A stretch of DNA of 33,425 bases from Treponema sp. (GTDB lineage Bacteria > Spirochaetota > Spirochaetia > Treponematales > Treponemataceae). Numbering within the stretch: position 1 is the stretch's first letter; the number at the start of each line of letters is the position of its first letter. Under the pieces are notes generated by a model. It made no database searches. It had not been told where the DNA came from and saw only the letters and a list, made by a program, of their open reading frames with translations. The translations under genes and the position numbers were made by a program. The DNA lies in NCBI GenBank assembly GCA_016283615.1, contig JAEENG010000028.1, positions 1 to 33,425 of the forward strand, read 5' to 3'. This document shows, one piece after another, positions 30,505 through 33,425 of this stretch.

Positions 30505-32040
30505 ATGGTAAAGGTAAGCTTTACTAAGGCTTATATTTTGTTAGTTTTTAAAAATATTTTAGTTAAAAAACATTATTTATTTATTTTATCATCATTGCTT
30601 TGCAACTCAGTCGTTTTTGCAGAATCACAGGGTTCTGTAAATTCCATCAAACCGGATTTTCCACTGGTCAACACTGTCATTATTGCGCTTTTGTGCGCCT
30701 GTGTCGGAATTTTATCCACACTTTTAATAGTGCTCAGAAAATCCCGGAATTCAAAACTCTGGGACAATCTTACAGGCCTGAGCACGACTTATAAGTTTCT
30801 GCTGGATGCAAGACAGATTTTAATCAATTCAAGACCGGGTGAATATTCAATTATTTCGCTCGACATCAACTCTTTCCGTTATATCACGGAGTCTTTCGGG
30901 CGCAATACAGGTAACGAAATTCTAAAGGAACTCGGAAAGCATTTTAAAAAGACAGTTCCGGAAGGCACTTTAATCTGCCGCAACTATTCGGACAACTTTT
31001 CTTTTTTAATCAATATTACACTGCTTCCGATTCTTGAAGACATTGTAATTTCCCTTACAGACATAAAACCTTCTGTAGAAAAACTTTTGCCTCAGCATTT
31101 TAATATTGAATTCAGTGCGGGTGTTTATGAAGTAAAAAATCCGTACGAAAACGTGGAAACAATGCTCGAAAAGGCAAATTCTGCAAGAAAATCAGGCAAA
31201 AGCAGCGTAAACCCGAAACGCCTTGCTGTTTTTACAGACAAAATGGCAGATTCAATCGAACAGGAACGCGACATTCTGTTTGATATGCAGAGAGCTTTTG
31301 AAAACAACGAATTTGAAGTTTATTACCAGCCGAAATTCAACTTCAGCAACGGTAAAATAATCGGCGCCGAAGCCCTGGTCCGCTGGAATCATAAAGAAAA
31401 GGGACTTTTGCCGCCGGGAGCCTTTGTTCCACTGTTTGAACGTAACGGCTTTATCGAAAAAATTGACGTAATGGTTTTTGAAAGTGTCTGCAAATTCCTG
31501 GACAACTGGAACAAAAACTGCACAAACAGCTTTCCGATTACAATTTCGTGCAACCTTTCACGGGTTCAGCTTTATAATCCTGATGTTGCAAAAATCTACA
31601 AACAGATTGTTTCAAACTATCAGATTGCCCCTTCTTCCATCGAAATTGAACTTACAGAAAGCCTGATGATGGACAACAAAGACAGACTTTTGCGCGCAAT
31701 GAACGAAATCAAAAAGGCAGGCTTTTCAATTTCTATCGACGACTTTGGTTCAGGATTTTCTTCGCTCAGTCTGTTAAAGGATATTCCTGCAAATGTAATC
31801 AAACTCGACAAAGAATTCCTGAACAGCGATCTTGAAAACAAAAAAGAACACATAATCATAAATTCAGTAATTGACATGGCAAAGAGTCTTGATATGACAA
31901 CGGTTGCTGAAGGCGTAGAAGACAAAGAACAGTCAGACCTCTTAAAGGAAATGGGCTGTGACATTGTCCAGGGATTTTTCTATGCAAAACCGATGCCAGA
32001 ATCAGACTTCAGCAGCCTGTTGAACCGCGCAGTTTCTTAG
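30505..32040 (+). CDS. Membrane c-di-GMP phosphodiesterase (degenerate GGDEF plus EAL)
   Basis: 511 residues. A hydrophobic N terminus (about 24-39) and a membrane helix (57-77) place it in the inner membrane. A GGDEF-like domain covers about 85-245, but the active site reads YSDNF at 161-165, so no cyclase activity is expected. The EAL domain (about 252-508) keeps the key motifs: YYQPKF, EALVRWNH (289-296), SCNLSRVQL, ELTESLMM, DDFGSGFSS (412-420), KLDKEFL, AEGVED and QGFFYAKPM. It should hydrolyse c-di-GMP, with the degenerate domain perhaps sensing GTP. It is divergent from the flagellar rod operon, suggesting control of motility. Confidence 0.9.
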   Translation: MVKVSFTKAYILLVFKNILVKKHYLFILSSLLCNSVVFAESQGSVNSIKPDFPLVNTVIIALLCACVGILSTLLIVLRKSRNSKLWDNLTGLSTTYKFLLDARQILINSRPGEYSIISLDINSFRYITESFGRNTGNEILKELGKHFKKTVPEGTLICRNYSDNFSFLINITLLPILEDIVISLTDIKPSVEKLLPQHFNIEFSAGVYEVKNPYENVETMLEKANSARKSGKSSVNPKRLAVFTDKMADSIEQERDILFDMQRAFENNEFEVYYQPKFNFSNGKIIGAEALVRWNHKEKGLLPPGAFVPLFERNGFIEKIDVMVFESVCKFLDNWNKNCTNSFPITISCNLSRVQLYNPDVAKIYKQIVSNYQIAPSSIEIELTESLMMDNKDRLLRAMNEIKKAGFSISIDDFGSGFSSLSLLKDIPANVIKLDKEFLNSDLENKKEHIIINSVIDMAKSLDMTTVAEGVEDKEQSDLLKEMGCDIVQGFFYAKPMPESDFSSLLNRAVS

Positions 32041-32043
32041 ACC

Positions 32044-32067
32044 TCAATTAAAACCGATTTTAATTGA
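32044..32067. other. Perfect inverted repeat at the EAL gene/glgC junction
   Basis: TCAATTAAAA (32044-32053) pairs exactly with TTTTAATTGA (32058-32067), loop CCGA. It starts four bases after the EAL gene stop codon and runs into the glgC -35 box. It lacks a T run on the plus strand, so it may be a weak terminator or an operator. Confidence 0.55.
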
Positions 32068-32092
32068 AAACGCACAAATGTGGATTTATAAT
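32064..32092 (+). promoter_or_regulatory. glgC promoter
   Basis: TTGAAA (32064-32069), 17-base spacer and TATAAT (32087-32092), close to consensus. It gives a leader of about 32 bases with AGAGGT as the ribosome-binding site before the ATG at 32132. Confidence 0.7.
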
Positions 32093-32131
32093 TAAAGAAT
32101 ACTTAAATAAATATCAGAGCAGAGGTAAAAT

Positions 32132-33421
32132 ATGCAGAATTCAACAAAAAATCCAAGAGTAATTGCAATCATTTTAGGTGGCGGTAAAGGAACACGTCTT
32201 TACCCTCTTACAAAAGAACGTTCAAAACCGGCAGTTCCTTTTGGAGGAAAATACCGCATCGTAGATATTCCGATTTCAAACTGTATCAACTCAGGTTACC
32301 GCAAGATTTATCTTTTAACACAGTTTAACAGTGCTTCTCTGCATCATCACATTACCAATTCATACAACTTTGATAATTTCTCAGGCGGATTTGTTGAAAT
32401 TCTCGCCGCAGAACAGACACTTGAACACTCAGGCTGGTTTGAAGGAACTGCCGATGCCGTAAGAAAAAATCTGATTCACTTTAAGTCTCAGAATCCGACC
32501 CACTACATCATCCTTTCCGGCGACCAGCTCTACCGTATGAACCTCAAAAAGTTTATGGACAGCCATATCGAAAGTGGCGCTGACATTACAATTGCAACAA
32601 CAGCTGTAAACCGTCATGACGCATCAGGCTTTGGAATCATGCAGATTGATTCAAAAAATAAAATCACGGCCTTCCAGGAGAAACCGGCCCCTACCCTTAA
32701 TATTGACGACTGGAAAATTCCAAAGGCAGCCCGGGGAGACCTTCCTCCTGAAAAAGAATACCTTGCTTCAATGGGTATCTACATCTTTAACGCAGATGCA
32801 ATGGAAGAAGCTCTTGATAACTCTTACACAGACTTTGGCAAGGAAATTATTCCAAAATCAATCAAAACAAAAAAAGTCAGCTCATACATCTTTGACGGAT
32901 ACTGGGAAGACATTGGTACAATCCGAAGCTTCTACGAAGCAACCCTGGATCTTACCACATACAACCCTGCATTCAACCTGTACAACGCTGAAGAACCGAT
33001 TTATACCCATATGCGTAACCTTCCGCCGTCAAAAATCAACGGTGCAATGATTGAAAACTCACTCACATCTGAAGGCTGTGTAATTACAAAGGCAACCCTC
33101 AAGCGCACAGTAATCGGTGTACGTTCAATTATCGAAAACGGCACGGAAATGGACGGCGTTATTACAATGGGTGCTGACTTCTACGAAACAGAAGACGAAA
33201 AGGCCGAAAACACAAAGAAGGGAATTCCAAACGTTGGTATCGGTAAAAACTGTAAGATTGCAACTACAATTATCGATAAAGACGCACGAATCGGAGACAA
33301 CTGCCAGATTAACGTAAGCGGAAAGAAATACGATGACGGCGATCACGGTATGTTCTACAGCACCGACGGAATCATCGTTATCAGAAAGGGTGCAGTAATT
33401 CCATCAGGAACAATTATTTAG
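32132..33421 (+). CDS. glgC: Glucose-1-phosphate adenylyltransferase
   Basis: Makes ADP-glucose from glucose-1-phosphate and ATP, the committed step of bacterial glycogen synthesis. The 429-residue protein has the nucleotidyl loop ILGGGKGTRLYPLTKERSKP (14-33), FGGKYRIVDIPISNC, WFEGTADAVRKN, the GDQLYRMN metal region, FQEKP and GYWEDIGTIRSFYEA, and a C-terminal left-handed beta-helix (SEGCVI, GVRSIIENGTEM, IIDKDARIGDN). It is complete, with TAG at 33419-33421. Neighbouring glycogen genes may lie beyond the window. Confidence 0.95.
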   Translation: MQNSTKNPRVIAIILGGGKGTRLYPLTKERSKPAVPFGGKYRIVDIPISNCINSGYRKIYLLTQFNSASLHHHITNSYNFDNFSGGFVEILAAEQTLEHSGWFEGTADAVRKNLIHFKSQNPTHYIILSGDQLYRMNLKKFMDSHIESGADITIATTAVNRHDASGFGIMQIDSKNKITAFQEKPAPTLNIDDWKIPKAARGDLPPEKEYLASMGIYIFNADAMEEALDNSYTDFGKEIIPKSIKTKKVSSYIFDGYWEDIGTIRSFYEATLDLTTYNPAFNLYNAEEPIYTHMRNLPPSKINGAMIENSLTSEGCVITKATLKRTVIGVRSIIENGTEMDGVITMGADFYETEDEKAENTKKGIPNVGIGKNCKIATTIIDKDARIGDNCQINVSGKKYDDGDHGMFYSTDGIIVIRKGAVIPSGTII

Positions 33422-33425
33422 TTAT

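Overview
The window reads as a chromosomal segment of a host-associated spirochaete, most likely a Treponema (oral or gut type). Pointers are a BspA-type surface-protein tail, a flgF-flgG-rod-protein operon behind a sigma-28-type promoter, large lipoproteins with relaxed lipoboxes, a cytidylate kinase of the archaeal/spirochaete type, TPR and ankyrin proteins, and an AT-leaning base composition with A/T-rich intergenic DNA. No rRNA, tRNA, CRISPR array, transposase of an insertion sequence or phage gene was seen.

Layout. 1-2842 is an accessory stretch. After the 3' end of a BspA-like surface gene come four small minus-strand cassettes: YefM/YoeB-type, DUF2281/VapC, a lone Phd-type antitoxin, and VapB/VapC. 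Each is followed immediately after its stop codon by a related GC-rich repeat with a CTTGA-loop hairpin. This gene-then-repeat order looks like the distal end of an integron cassette array (attC-like sites), although no integrase is in the window. 2873-6165 is the conserved rpsF-ssb-rpsR-rplI-dnaB block on the minus strand. 6323-12645 on the plus strand holds an exported ankyrin protein overlapping rsmD, a TPR pair followed by rlmN, and a small HMA-fold protein with a D-2-hydroxyacid dehydrogenase. 12715-14538 is leuCD (plus strand), closed by a strong terminator.

14665-21826 (minus) is a second accessory-looking block: an AAA-ATPase lacking its usual C-terminal nuclease, a lipoprotein with a collagen-like stretch and InlB-type repeats, and a 1383-residue multi-Ig-like lipoprotein. 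21975-24896 (minus) is murC-yicC-cmk. 25063-27409 holds a DUF4143 ATPase and an Rpn/PD-(D/E)XK-type nuclease separated by inverted and dispersed repeats. 27406-30301 (minus) is flgF-flgG-flgJ-like-tcdA. Divergent from it are a membrane c-di-GMP phosphodiesterase with a degenerate GGDEF domain and then glgC.

Two themes run across the window. First, the toxin-antitoxin cassettes each carry their own promoter with palindromic operator candidates. Second, five genes have good -10 boxes only 5-8 bases before ATG and no ribosome-binding site, which suggests leaderless mRNAs. All calls come from reading the sequence; no database search was possible.
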